The notes beneath the pieces are model-generated. The model was not told the origin of the DNA. It was given only the letters and a program-made list of their open reading frames with translations, and ran no database searches. This document shows positions 10,830 through 21,884 of a DNA stretch of 62,697 bases, one piece after another (position 1 is the stretch's first letter; the number at the start of each line of letters is the position of its first letter). The translations under genes were made by a program, and so were the position numbers. Source of the stretch: Haplosporangium gracile (Eukaryota > Mortierellomycota > Mortierellomycetes > Mortierellales > Mortierellaceae); the NCBI GenBank assembly GCA_015499985.1, contig JAAAUF010000122.1:1-62697 (forward strand). The letters are read 5' to 3'.

Positions 10830-13800
10830 ATGGAAGAGGAAGAAGGTGCGAGATCCACCGACGCCTTCACATTTTCATTTGTCATTGTCCAACGCCACCC
10901 ACTCATCCTCTTTGATCTTGCACATCCGCAGAAACAAAGAACGACAGTCCACTGACCTCCAGAAAACATCGTCACCATAACAATAGAGATTTGCAGAGTC
11001 TGCCGATCCGAAGGCTCCCCTGAACAGCCACTGTATCACCCTTGCAAGTGTTCAGGAAGTATCCGCTTTGTGCACCAGGACTGGTAGGGCGTCACCATCC
11101 ACTCTGCCGCAGTGTTGTCACATCACTTTGCTCGATCGGTCGCCACCTTAAACCAATCTCTCACACCTTGTCTTTTTTCTCTGTTCTGCTCATTCAACTA
11201 GTTTACAACAATGGCTGGAACACAGCAACAAAAGGTACCACACGTTCAGGACAGTTGCCATCTCTATGCTGCTAGAAAGACTCGATTGTGAACGATGACA
11301 GAAAAAGAAGACGATGGCATATTAACAGGAATGAAACAATTGAAACCATTGACGATCATAGATACTGCGAACTGTGCAAGCACCCCTTCGTATTCTCACC
11401 AAGTAAGTCATTATGGACACCAGGATAGCATCATTGTTATCAAACGATGCAAGGAAAAGCCTGCACGAACTAAATTAACACAGAATCTTCTTTTATTGTT
11501 GCACTGTCGTCAAAAAAAAATAGTCTATTCGCCCGACATGCCCGACACCATCCCATTTTGGATTCTCGCCAAACGAGTCATCGATACCCTTGCCAAGGGA
11601 ATCAAGCTGGTACTTAGGGCGCTCCTTGTGGCCAGTATATGGCTCGTCATTCTCCCATACTTCACCATCTGGATCTGGCGCCTCTACTTTTGGGTGGGAG
11701 ATTGGTTCGCCTTTAGTGCCAACGGATTGGGCGTGCCAAACATGTATATTCAAAATGCCACAGCAGCAGCGGCAATCAATGCGACAGAAAAACTGGCGGC
11801 AAGTGGAAAGGTGACTGATGAACTGGGAAGCTTTGCTCGACTTATCCAGCAAACCATCCCTCCCGAGCACAAATGGCTCAGGTATGTTTACACCAAAAAG
11901 GGTTTATCATGTGGAAAACTGATGAGGGGCAAAAAAATAACTTAGCACATTGTCGTCGATCGATAATCGGCTCAGCTGGACACGTGGCATAGGGGTAAGT
12001 TCTAACGCATTACGTTGGCGGACCAATTTATTTATTTTTCAACCATAGCACACTTATTCTCGATTGCTTCGAAGGACAAGTTGTTAGCGCGGTGGTGGTG
12101 GTCGTGTTTGTTGCTATTTTCCTACTTCGCGAGTGGGTTCTTCAGAACCAGGATATCGACGATCAATTTGCAGAGGTACAGGAGCGTGCAGCGGAGAGAT
12201 TGCAACAATTGGATCAGGCTGAAATCGAAGGCGCTCTGGGATTGCTTGTAGCCGCTCAATTACAACGACAACAGCAGAATGCAGCAGTTGCTGCAGGCGC
12301 AGTTCCAGCAATGGCAGACCATGGACCACAACAGGGTCGCGCCGGTCGCCTCGATCCTCCAATTTTTGCACCTACTCTGGGTCGACCCAACGTTACGAAC
12401 CTCGGCCAAAATCAGGACAACATCTGGGCAGACGACTTTGATGTTTTTGATAACGAGGCCGATCCATTTCGAGATGTTCCAGAGCACAATCCCAGAGATG
12501 CATCCCTCGCCCCAGCAGAGACATCGTCATCAGCAAACAGACCAGGATATGTTTATGATCCTCTCAACCAGACGTATCATCCGTAAGTTTGTATCTCATT
12601 TTTCACTTTACGTGTATTTTAAGTGAGTTTGTCTCTACGTGCCAATAACACTTATTTTATTTTTTAAAATATCTTAAAGGGATTCACGCTGGGTTCAGGA
12701 GTCATCATCGCCTTTCAATAACCCTGACATTCATCGACAGGTTGAGTCATTGGTGGACAACAACGGAGAAGGTTCATCAACACAAAGGACCAGCGCCTCA
12801 GCATTGCTTGGAGGCGACAATATCATTTGCAGAAAGGATAATCGACCCCTGTACTGGAAGGCTGGCATTCCCTTAACGCTCGATAACGTATTCTTGAAGT
12901 CGGATGGTACTGAGATGACACTGGACGAGAAGATTGATCGATACGACACTCTGACCGAGACAAACCAGCTTTCTTTCAAGGACTCGGTCAAGCTTTTGGA
13001 ATGGAGAAACGGACAAATCGAGGCTCTATTCGACCAGTCTCAGGTTCGCCAGCCAGGAATGACAGTTGAAGAGAGACTAGAGGCACTTCAGCGATTGGAA
13101 GATAGAGCGCATCGCATGGTTCATCAGCGAGAGGCACTTGTGCGGCAAGCAGAAGAGCATTTTCAGGTTTCACCTCAGGGCGTAGCTGGATTCCATGATT
13201 TCCGGGTATTCGATCCTCCAGAGCCAGCCCCAGTCCCGGTTCCAGCGCGTCGACCTCCTGTTGTTGCAGCACCAGCGCCTGCGCCAATTTTGCAACAGGA
13301 TCCTCGGAATTTTGCCGCCGCACAGGAGGCTGCCGGAGCTGCCGGAGCTGCCGTGGTAAACGCAGGGGCAGGAGACATACCTATGGACGAATTGGACGAC
13401 ATGAACGTTGAGGATTGGGACGGTATTCTTGAGGTGATTGGAATGCGCGGAACCTACTGGTTGCTCCTTCAGAATTCGCTCCTCATGTCAGCACTTATTT
13501 GCGCCAGTTTGGGACTTGGTATTTGGGTTCCGTACATGCTCGGCAAAACAACGGTCCTTATGAACCCTCTCAATGTTTTGCGGATGCCTTTGCGAATTTT
13601 GAGCAGCTTGACCGACCCTATGACCGATTTCGTAATCGACCGCTTGGTGCCATTCTTTATCGCTGTGGTATCCAAGCCTTTTGTCGCAGTAGCATCTCGC
13701 ATCTTGCCCTATGTCAGTCCTGTCGCTGAATCGTATCTGGGGAGTAAGACGCTAAAGCCTTTTGTGGAGTTTGGTCAGGAGCACATTGTCCCTATCTGGA

Positions 13801-16796
13801 GCGCATTGGTTGGCGAGGCAGGAGCATTGGCACCTATGCAGGCTCAGGAGAATGTCCAGGAATCTGTGATATCGATACTCCCTAATGCCACTCAGATCCC
13901 TTTATCCGCTGGAGGAAAGTTGTATCAGGAAGCTATTACAAGATGGGCTGACGTCGCCTACGGTTCATCCCTCGACAACAAGGTCGTTCCAGTTGCTGTT
14001 GGATACGCTATTCTCTGCACAGTTGCAGCATGGTACATGAAGCGCCCACAACGAGTTCATAATCATACCATCGGGAGGCACGTCCGTGACATCATCCATC
14101 AATTGAGTCTCATTATCAAAGTAAGCGAGTGAACTTAGGATTATATTTTCAGTGCGGCCAATTGAACCTTCCTTCGAGACAAATGCTACGAATGTACTGA
14201 CTGACTCTGATAACTTTACTTATTTTACCATTCTAGATTGCATTCTTTGTTTCCATGGAGATGGTCGCCTTCCCACTGTTCTGTGGAATTGTCTTGGGTC
14301 TCACCACGCTGCCCCTGCTCCCTGGCGCTACCCTGGCTTCTCGATGGGCGTTCTACCAGCAGTCGCCTAATTGGTGTATCATTATGCACTGGCTTGCCGG
14401 CACGACATTCATGTTCAACTTTTCCATGTTTGTGAGCATTTGTCGAGGCGTCGTCCGCCCCGGTGTGATGTGGTTCATCCGCGACCCCAACGACGAGGGG
14501 TTCCATCCAGTGCGTGAGATTCTCGAGCGCCCGGTCTTCTTGCAGCTCCGCAAGCTTGGTACAGGAGCGTTGATGTATATCACCTTGATCGTTCTCGGTG
14601 TTAGTCTGACTACTCAGAGTGTCTATTGGGTCATGAACGGCGTCCTTCCACTCCGTTGGCCAGTAGAGTAAGTTTTATTGATGCTATTGTTGCTTTGTCA
14701 CCAGCACTCTTGCTTATTGGGGCCTTCAAGTATTATACTCATCGATTGCTGTATTTTTTATCATACTTTGCACTAGTGAGCCACTCTCAGATATCCCCAT
14801 CGACATGCTGCTTTTCCACCTTGCTGTGCCTTTAACCATTCGGTGGATGAATCCTGCAGACCGATTCAAGATTTTGTTTATCGGATGGTGGAAAAAGCTC
14901 GCCGAGACGATGCGGTTGAGCTCGTTCATGTATGGTAACGACGGTAAGCGGTATCCGGAGGAGGAGGGTCACATTGTCTACCGGACATGGAAGGCATGGT
15001 TTTTGCGGTACCGTCCCCCAATTCCCAATTTGGAGACGAATGGTGACGGCACAGTCGGCAGTGGCGAAGAGCTTGATGTCGATGCACCTGTCATCTTTGT
15101 ACCCGATGGTGGCCTCTACCGTGTTCCTAGTACGGATCGTGTTGTTCACTTGAAGAACAGGAGAGTCCTTGTCCCAGTTGATGCCGAAGGACGAGCATTA
15201 GATCCCAAGGAAGATATGCCTGCCGAAATCGACCCCTTGATGGAGATTCTGCCCCGAGGACGTGAACCAAGGCAACCGATTAACCCCAAGGACCATACCG
15301 TTGTTGTATACACGCCGCCCAACTTTAAGCGTCGATTAATCTCGTTTATCGTCATCATGTGGACCTCGACAATGTTTCTCCTCGCGTTCTCCATTGTTTT
15401 CCCATGTAAGTGTTCCTCGAACAATCCTTTATGTTTTGCTTCATTTTGCAGAACAATTAATTTATTTTATTTTTTTCTTACTAGTGGTCCTTGGAAGGTT
15501 TTTGATTACATTTATGACAGTGCGTCCTGTCCACGACGTATACTCGTTTGTTGTTGGCGTCTATGTTATTGGCATCGTTTGGCGCATTCAGGAGTGGCTG
15601 TCCATTGGCTATGGGGCTCTGAAGGCTGACGGAGTTCCTCGCTTCGATGTCCATGCACATTTGACGATCGTCCTGGAGACTGGAAAGATCGTTGCCAAGA
15701 CGGCCTTCTTTGGATTAGCATTCGGAGTTCTACTTCCTTTTCTCCTAGGATTCATGGTGGAACTGTTTTTGATTCTCCCTTTGCGAACTGCCCTTTGCGA
15801 GGACGTCAAAATAATCTTTGCTATGGTAATTGACTCCCACTTGCATTATTTTAAGAAGACTGACAATACCCCGAAGAAGGATCAAATGACCTAACACATG
15901 TTGCATTTGTCGCTTTGCTTCTACAATAGACTTGGGCCTTGGGCCTTCTTTACATGAGGATTGTTCATCAGGTTCTCGTCTCGTTCCCCACCAACCGCTT
16001 TGCCGTCGACATGAATGCAGTCTTTATCGGAGCAGATGTCAGGGAATGGCCTGTCGGACTGGCAGCTCGTCGCCTTGTCCTTCCAGCTTTGGGCATCTTT
16101 ATTGCTGCAATCGGCTGTCCTTTTGGTTTGGCTTGGACTGTGGCCAAGTCTCTCAACCTGGAGGGGGCTGCCAGAACTAACTTGTTCCGTACAGCGTACC
16201 CGCTGATGATGGTGATCTACCTGATTGTCTTTGGTGTTAAGGAGGGATATGTGGTTCTGAGTAGATGGAGCCAGTATATCCGCGACCTAGAGTATCTGAT
16301 TGGCCACCAGCTCCACAACTTGACGGAGGAGGAGGAGAATGCTGCAGCGGCTGAGGCGACTCAAGAACAGAAGCTGCAACAGCACCAGGAGTTTGGAGTT
16401 CATGCTGAACAAGCCGATGCTTTTCAAGACGAGGCAACTGCACCCCTACCACTTGCTCAGTCTGGACGACGGATATATGATCTGGCTAATCAAGGCGACG
16501 ACGAGATGCCAACGTTGGAGCCTGTGTTGGGCGATGATGAGGAGGACGATACGGCGTTTCGGACGAAGGATTATCGACTCGGAAAGGAGCCAGTGTATTC
16601 CGCCAGTTGGTTTGAGCGAGCAGGTCAGTCATCCAGCATAGAGGATGACGATATGTACACATACAGAGAGGGATCGATGAGGAGTGCGCTGGACGGGTTC
16701 TCGAATGAACAGGAGTCGGGTTCGAGTAGTAGTACGAGCCAAATCCGAAGGAGTCAGCGACTCCAAGCCATCCGGGACAACCAAGAAGATCGATAG
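10830..16796 (+). CDS. DOA10: ER/nuclear-envelope E3 ubiquitin ligase, DOA10/MARCH6 type
   Basis: Polytopic ERAD E3 ligase, 1,595 aa, longer than yeast Doa10 (1,319) and human MARCH6 (910). Exons: 10830-10845, 10987-11083, 11202-11234, 11363-11403, 11524-11881, 12049-12582, 12680-14120, 14237-14667, 14777-15405, 15485-15825, 15930-16796; phases close. The first four short exons encode the N-terminal RING-CH finger: [28 protein letters not shown] and [11 protein letters not shown] give the C4HC3 set. Then follow SPDMP as in MARCH6, many TM segments, a Pro/Ala/Gln-rich cytosolic loop (about residues 360-600) and conserved blocks such as [26 protein letters not shown] and [15 protein letters not shown]. 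The C-terminal tail (about 110 residues) is acidic and Ser-rich. Role from the family: degradation of ER membrane and acetylated-N-degron substrates with UBC6/UBC7. The first donor (GTGCGA) is weak, so the exact start is the least certain part. Confidence 0.9.
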
Positions 16797-17203
16797 GTCG
16801 ATTTCTTTTTTCCCGTTCTTTATTATTTTCCTTTTTCCTTTGCATGAATATTAATTAGCTTACAAGGGGAGGTCAGCGGTAGTGGCAGTGGGAGTAGGGG
16901 GTTTCAGGGACGATGGCAACAAAAAGGCACTCAATCGAAAAAAAAAATAAATTGAATGAAATATTGTTTATGTACAGATTATGACTAGGCCTTTAGTTTA
17001 TTATGGACGGACGTTTTGAAGAAAAAAATGTATGCATGCTATATGGACTGACTAGTGGGGGGACTTTTTTTTTTTTATAGATGAGGAGATTCGTCTTGAT
17101 TGGATCGAAAACATGCACAAGAGGAGTCGGAGGATGTGATTCTTGAGAGAAAGGGAACTCAAATGAATGTCAAGACAATAAGACGACTACGACTAACAGC
17201 TTC
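16797..17203. other. Convergent 3' region, DOA10 / LPMO
   Basis: Tail-to-tail intergenic space. Short A and T runs at 16939-16948 and 17066-17079 could serve as 3'-end signals. Nothing else seen. Confidence 0.5.
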
Positions 17204-19068
17204 TTAGTATACGCCGTTCATGTTGTCGTTGATCTCCTTGCGAGTAGGGCCCGAAGAGGAGCGGTGCTTGATGCCGTCGCCAACGGCGGTAACGCGCATG
17301 CGGTGGGGGCGGAAATCAACAATCTGAATAGACTTGGGGGGGAGACGAGCGTTCGTCTTGGCGCCTGTGAGACGGATGTCGGCGCAGTTCATGTACCACT
17401 GGGGGAGGATGTTTGCGGTCCAGGTCCAGACGAAGAGGCACTTGTTCTTCTCTGTGCAGGAGGGGACGTTGTCGGGGATCTTGACTGGCCACTGATAGTA
17501 AGCTGGTTTTTTGTTGGTAGGTGGAAGGAAGAGAGAAGGGTTGTTTGTTATGATTAAAGTCTGGACATTTGAGAAGGAATGGAGAAGGTGGACTGAACAT
17601 AATTATCGACAGAGCGTAAAAATAAAAAGAGATCTGATCACACGAAATATGTGTCGGAAATAGAAAAGACGAGAGGGTGGTGCTTCTGATTCGACTGATA
17701 AAAGCAGGTTGTGGCTGATGGGGGTGGTTGAATGACCGTGAGGGTTGGGGGTAGGAATGACCGTGAGGGTGTTAGTGTGATATTAAATAGCTGAGATACA
17801 AAAAAAAAGGCTTACCATCGGGGCAGGTGCGCGTGTAACGACCAATCAAATGGAAGGTCTTGCCGTTATCATACGAAAGCGAGAACTCGCACTGTTGAAG
17901 GATAAGGGAAAAAGTGAAAAATGACGGTTAATTATAAATGCCCGATGCATCATCCATACATGCAAAATTACAAAGGGAATGACCGCTGGGCGTAAAAAAC
18001 TAGTGCGTCCGTTTATGTTGCGTTCGTTTTTGCGCTGTATTACGGTCGGTCGGTCCGTCATGAGAAAAAAATGCAAGAAAACCAAGAAAAGCAAGAACAA
18101 GCGAAAGTAAGAGAGAAGGAGAGAAGAAAAAAATATTTTGCTCTCAAACATTTTGTCTCTGTATACTTTCTCGGTAATCACTCATGAACGCTCTTCTCAC
18201 CCTCATGTTGTTTTTTTTAAACTCGTGCAACAATAAACCCTGCTTTCTTCTTTTGCTTCTGTTGTCGCTGTTATGGTACTGCTGGTGTTTAGTTTTCTCA
18301 ATGCTCAATTTCTAGAGTCTACCATTTCAAGTTCTCTCCACACACCCAAATGAACGAATCAAACAGCCTCGGTCACACAAACCAAAATGTGTTACAAAGA
18401 ATCCTAGAAGTAGAAAATCAACAACCGAAAAGAAAGGAGAAACTTACCATGCCACCACCGTGACGGGCCTGGCTGAACTGGCGGTTGGGGCTGGTGGGTT
18501 TAGGCTGAGAGTGAATATCCTTGGCCTTCATGCCGGAGGCATAGAAGCGGACGTTAACGGTCTGGCCAGCGCGCATGTTAGTGACTGGGCCGGGGGCGTA
18601 TCCTCCGCAGGGGAAGCGCATGCTCCATTTGCTGTCCTTGTATCCGATGAAGGTCTATGATAGGGAAGGAGTGGAGGTGGATGAATTAATGAGTGCGGGA
18701 AGGGTATGGTATGAAGGGAAGTGTGCATAGATTGATTGGTGCGAGATATTTAGTGTGAGTTGTACGCACTATGTCTTATTCAGAACCATCTGTTTTTCCC
18801 ACTAGCATTATTTGGCAGGTGGCATCATTGATTGGATCAGAGGCGAGCAAAAGGAAGCAAAATAAAAAAGGGGACAGGGGAAGGGGAGAAGGAGAGCAAT
18901 GATGAGGTTGGTTGAGAAAGGAGGAGGAAGGTGTTGCCTTACGTGAACACGACCGTTGAATTGCTTGGTGCCGACACCACCGCGAGGGACAGGGGACAAC
19001 ATGGCCATATGGGCCGAAGCCATGGCGATGTAGGAGATGATCAAAAGAAGAGCAGCTGCCAACTTCAT
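17204..19068 (-). CDS. Secreted lytic polysaccharide monooxygenase (AA11-like)
   Basis: Predicted secreted copper enzyme that cleaves crystalline polysaccharide oxidatively; chitin is the usual AA11 substrate. Exons: 19068-18943, 18654-18448, 17891-17816, 17502-17204 (235 aa). Residues 1-19 form a signal peptide ending ASA, so His20 of HMAMLSP becomes the mature N-terminus, the first ligand of the copper histidine brace. The second His is probably H107 in ARHGGGM, and the Tyr in QWYMNCADI fits the axial position. CEFSLSYDNGKTF, YTRTCPD and paired cysteines match AA11/AA-type folds. No C-terminal carbohydrate-binding module; the tail after the LPMO core is basic and short. The intron between GGGM and CEF splits a conserved motif. 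The family number is less certain than the LPMO call. Confidence 0.78.
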
Positions 19069-19299
19069 TTTTGTATTAAAAATGTAGGGTTGTTGTTGTT
19101 GTTGTTGAGGAATGAGCTAGGGGTCGTTATGAAGGAGGAGGAAGAGGAGGGGTCGTAAAGAGGGATGTGCGTTTTAGTATCGATGGGAGGGATATGTGGA
19201 ATACTGTAGGATTGAGAGGGATGGGGGGTAGGGGAAAGGAAGAGGGAGTGAAGTAAAGAAAAAGAAAAAGAGAGGGAAAAGTGTAAAGACGGCGCTGCT

Positions 19300-19305
19300 T
19301 TTATA
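19300..19305 (-). promoter_or_regulatory. TATA box of the LPMO gene
   Basis: On the minus strand the sequence CCCTTTATAAAAGCAGC sits about 230 bases upstream of the LPMO ATG, a good match to a TATA element and in keeping with an inducible secreted enzyme. Confidence 0.5.
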
Positions 19306-21691
19306 AAGGGCTCTCGACGACTATCCAAACGGCGACTATCCATACGGCGATATAAGAAAACATACAAATACGCCGAAGGAGAGTAGGGGAATGAATGGGA
19401 AGGGACGAAACAAGCGCGTTGCCAATCGACACAATTAATTCGACGAGGATAATATAGCATGGTCAAAATCTTTTTTCCTGTATTCCTTCCCTCGGCCCCC
19501 TTGATTATGCCAAGATCTTAAACGAGTGGAATTGTGCGTGTATGTGTTTGTATTGGCGCATGTGTATAATAAATTTGTGTGGAAAGGAAGAGAGTTAGTG
19601 TCTGTGCCCTGTCCTCTTTGCCTCTGTGTGTCTGCGCTAGTTCAGAAGGCTGCTTCGGGAACAGTAAGAATAAAAAAAATAATCTCCTACAACTGTTTAA
19701 CAAAACGGAAGGCAGAGAATGTTTCGATAATTATACGTCTTTAATTGCACACTGAGATCTGTTCTCAGCGGCCTTGAGTAAAGGCACCTTCACCAAAGAC
19801 GAAGTAGAAGAAACGAAAGTAAAGTAACTCTAGGCGCCATATTTTTTCTGCTCCTGGATTCCATCTCAGGTTCACTGCACCTCTATCGCAGTCCAATGCG
19901 GCCACAGACCAACAAAGTATTTTATGCGTGTCCCGATCGCGTCAAATGGATCCACTTTCATCTATTTTCTTGATAGTTCACTGTCATTGGTGTTTGTGTT
20001 ACCTCCCAACCAGCATTGCATATGCAAAGTAAACAGAGAGCGAATCGAGAGATTTTAGGGAAGGGAAAAAAGAGGAAGCCGAGGGAGATTACATGGTCAG
20101 GTGTTACAACAGTCTCGGAAAGAGCATAAAAAATAATATAGATGAAGGCCATTCTGCTGGCATTTTCTCTTACTGCTCATTCCCGAGGCGGCGCATTATC
20201 TCTCTATTCCCTCCCGCGCCCTTTTAATGGGGCAGGCAGCAAGCCTTTTTCTTTATCTTTTTGATGCCTAATTTCCCCTCTCTAATGACTAAAGTAACCC
20301 TGCCTGATAATGATACTGATACTATTGAGAGCGTTTGGGCCAAGTTTCGCGAACAGTGTAGTGAGACGGGAAGCTGAAGACTGGTCTTTTATTTCATCAA
20401 AGGATATCATTAATTAGTTCAATGAGAACAAAGAAGAGGTAAGAGGAGGATACCTGAACACAGAGAGTGTGGGTGTTATATGAAGAAGCTACCTAGCGGT
20501 CAAATGTGGCGTATATCTCTGCGTAAGTATGTGGTCGATAGGCGAGGACGACCTAAGTCTTTGTCAGCTGTGAGGGGAAAAAAAGATAAAAAGAAAAAAA
20601 GAAACATTTGAATTTCAGTTGTGTCAATCTCAAGTCAAGGCGGAAAAATCAGCTCTCCGCTCTCTCCATAAAAAGGTGTGAGTGAGAAATCAATGTTGAT
20701 GATGATGCGTGTTGTTAAAGACAGAAGAGGAAAGAAGAAGGACAGAAAAGGAAAGAAGAAGGACAAAAAAAAAAGTTTCATTTCGGAAAGAAGCCCCAAA
20801 AAAAACAACCAATAAATGAACAAGTCTGTGCTTCGATGTGGAGGCATTATCCGATAGTATGTGTATGCTCCCGTTTCGTTTCTCGCCATTGCGGACATGT
20901 ATTCCCGCATGCTGCCATGCTTTATTACATGATGTTGTATACACTCCTCCGCATGCAACTGCATGTTTGATCCCGTGGCCCTGCCTGTCTCTTTTCCAAT
21001 GGTCTGTTATGATTTCTACCTCTGTGGCGTGGAAGAAAGGAACAACATCATGTTTGTTTTTTTTTGTTTCTCCTTTTCATTTTTTTTTCATCATTCAGGA
21101 ACAGGAGGGCAGGAACGAAGGAACATCATCACTCACTCCCTTTGTAGGCTCAATCAAGGGTGACCGTCATAGGTCATGTTCCACCCATCCGAGCCGTTTG
21201 AAGGATTTTAGATCCATTTTATTTCTGTTTGTAGGTTATTTTCATACATGGGTCAAACAAACTCAGAGAGGATGGGAGGAGAGAGCGAGGAATGAAAGAG
21301 GAGCAGGAATAACACAGGGAGAGTTAGAAAGCACAAAATAAAACAAAATAAGGGAGCCAGGCAGATCTGAGCCGGTGCCTGATGGGGAGGAGGATGAGGA
21401 TGGGGATAAGGAGGAGTGGCTTTCGATTTGCACCCAACTTTTTTTATTTTCTCAGGCGCAGAAGACAGACAGCACAGTCCACAAAAAGCACCATCTCTCA
21501 TTTACTCCATTACCCGCTCTCTTTACTCTACTCTGTTCTACACCAGTCCCACCTCATCCCACTCATATCTTCTTTCTCTTTACGACCACTACCACTATCG
21601 TTACGCCCATACCTTACCTGTCTTGACATATCCTTCCACTCATTCTTACTCTTTTTCATTCACTCCCATTCCGTCTCTCATTTCATTCACC

Positions 21692-21719
21692 TTCATTCAT
21701 TTATTCATTCATTCATTCC
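21692..21719. repeat. (ATTC)n tetranucleotide run in receptor leader
   Basis: TTCATTCATTTATTCATTCATTCATTCC lies about 165 bases before the receptor start codon, inside the pyrimidine-rich leader. Confidence 0.7.
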
Positions 21720-21884
21720 ACCTTTCTAACGACAATGAATTAATTTTTCAGTCCCTCAACTGATCTCGCATGACCCATTCAACATTCACCAAACTCTCCT
21801 CATTCCGAATCTCAACTTAGCTTCACAAATCCCTCGCCTTCCTCCTCTCACCCTTGATCCCTTACGATATCCAACAGAACAAAC

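Larger units (their letters stand above)
19069..21884. other. 2.8-kb gene-poor interval with LPMO and receptor promoters
   Basis: Divergent interval between the LPMO gene and the receptor kinase gene. Open frames here are short and low-complexity (purine or pyrimidine runs). From 21490 to 21884 the + strand is almost pure C/T/A, a long pyrimidine-rich leader for the receptor gene. I found no tRNA, transposon end or conserved protein; an unannotated ncRNA cannot be excluded. Confidence 0.45.

Noticed and set aside
11946..11994. An extra DOA10 exon (CACATTG... up to GTAAGT)
   Set aside because: It has a good acceptor and donor, but leaves phase 0, while the next exon needs phase 2. Joining 11881 directly to 12049 gives a clean frame ([15 protein letters not shown]) that matches MARCH6.
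20635..21501. Several short open frames in the gene-poor interval
   Set aside because: All low-complexity, none with a motif or splice-compatible partner exon.
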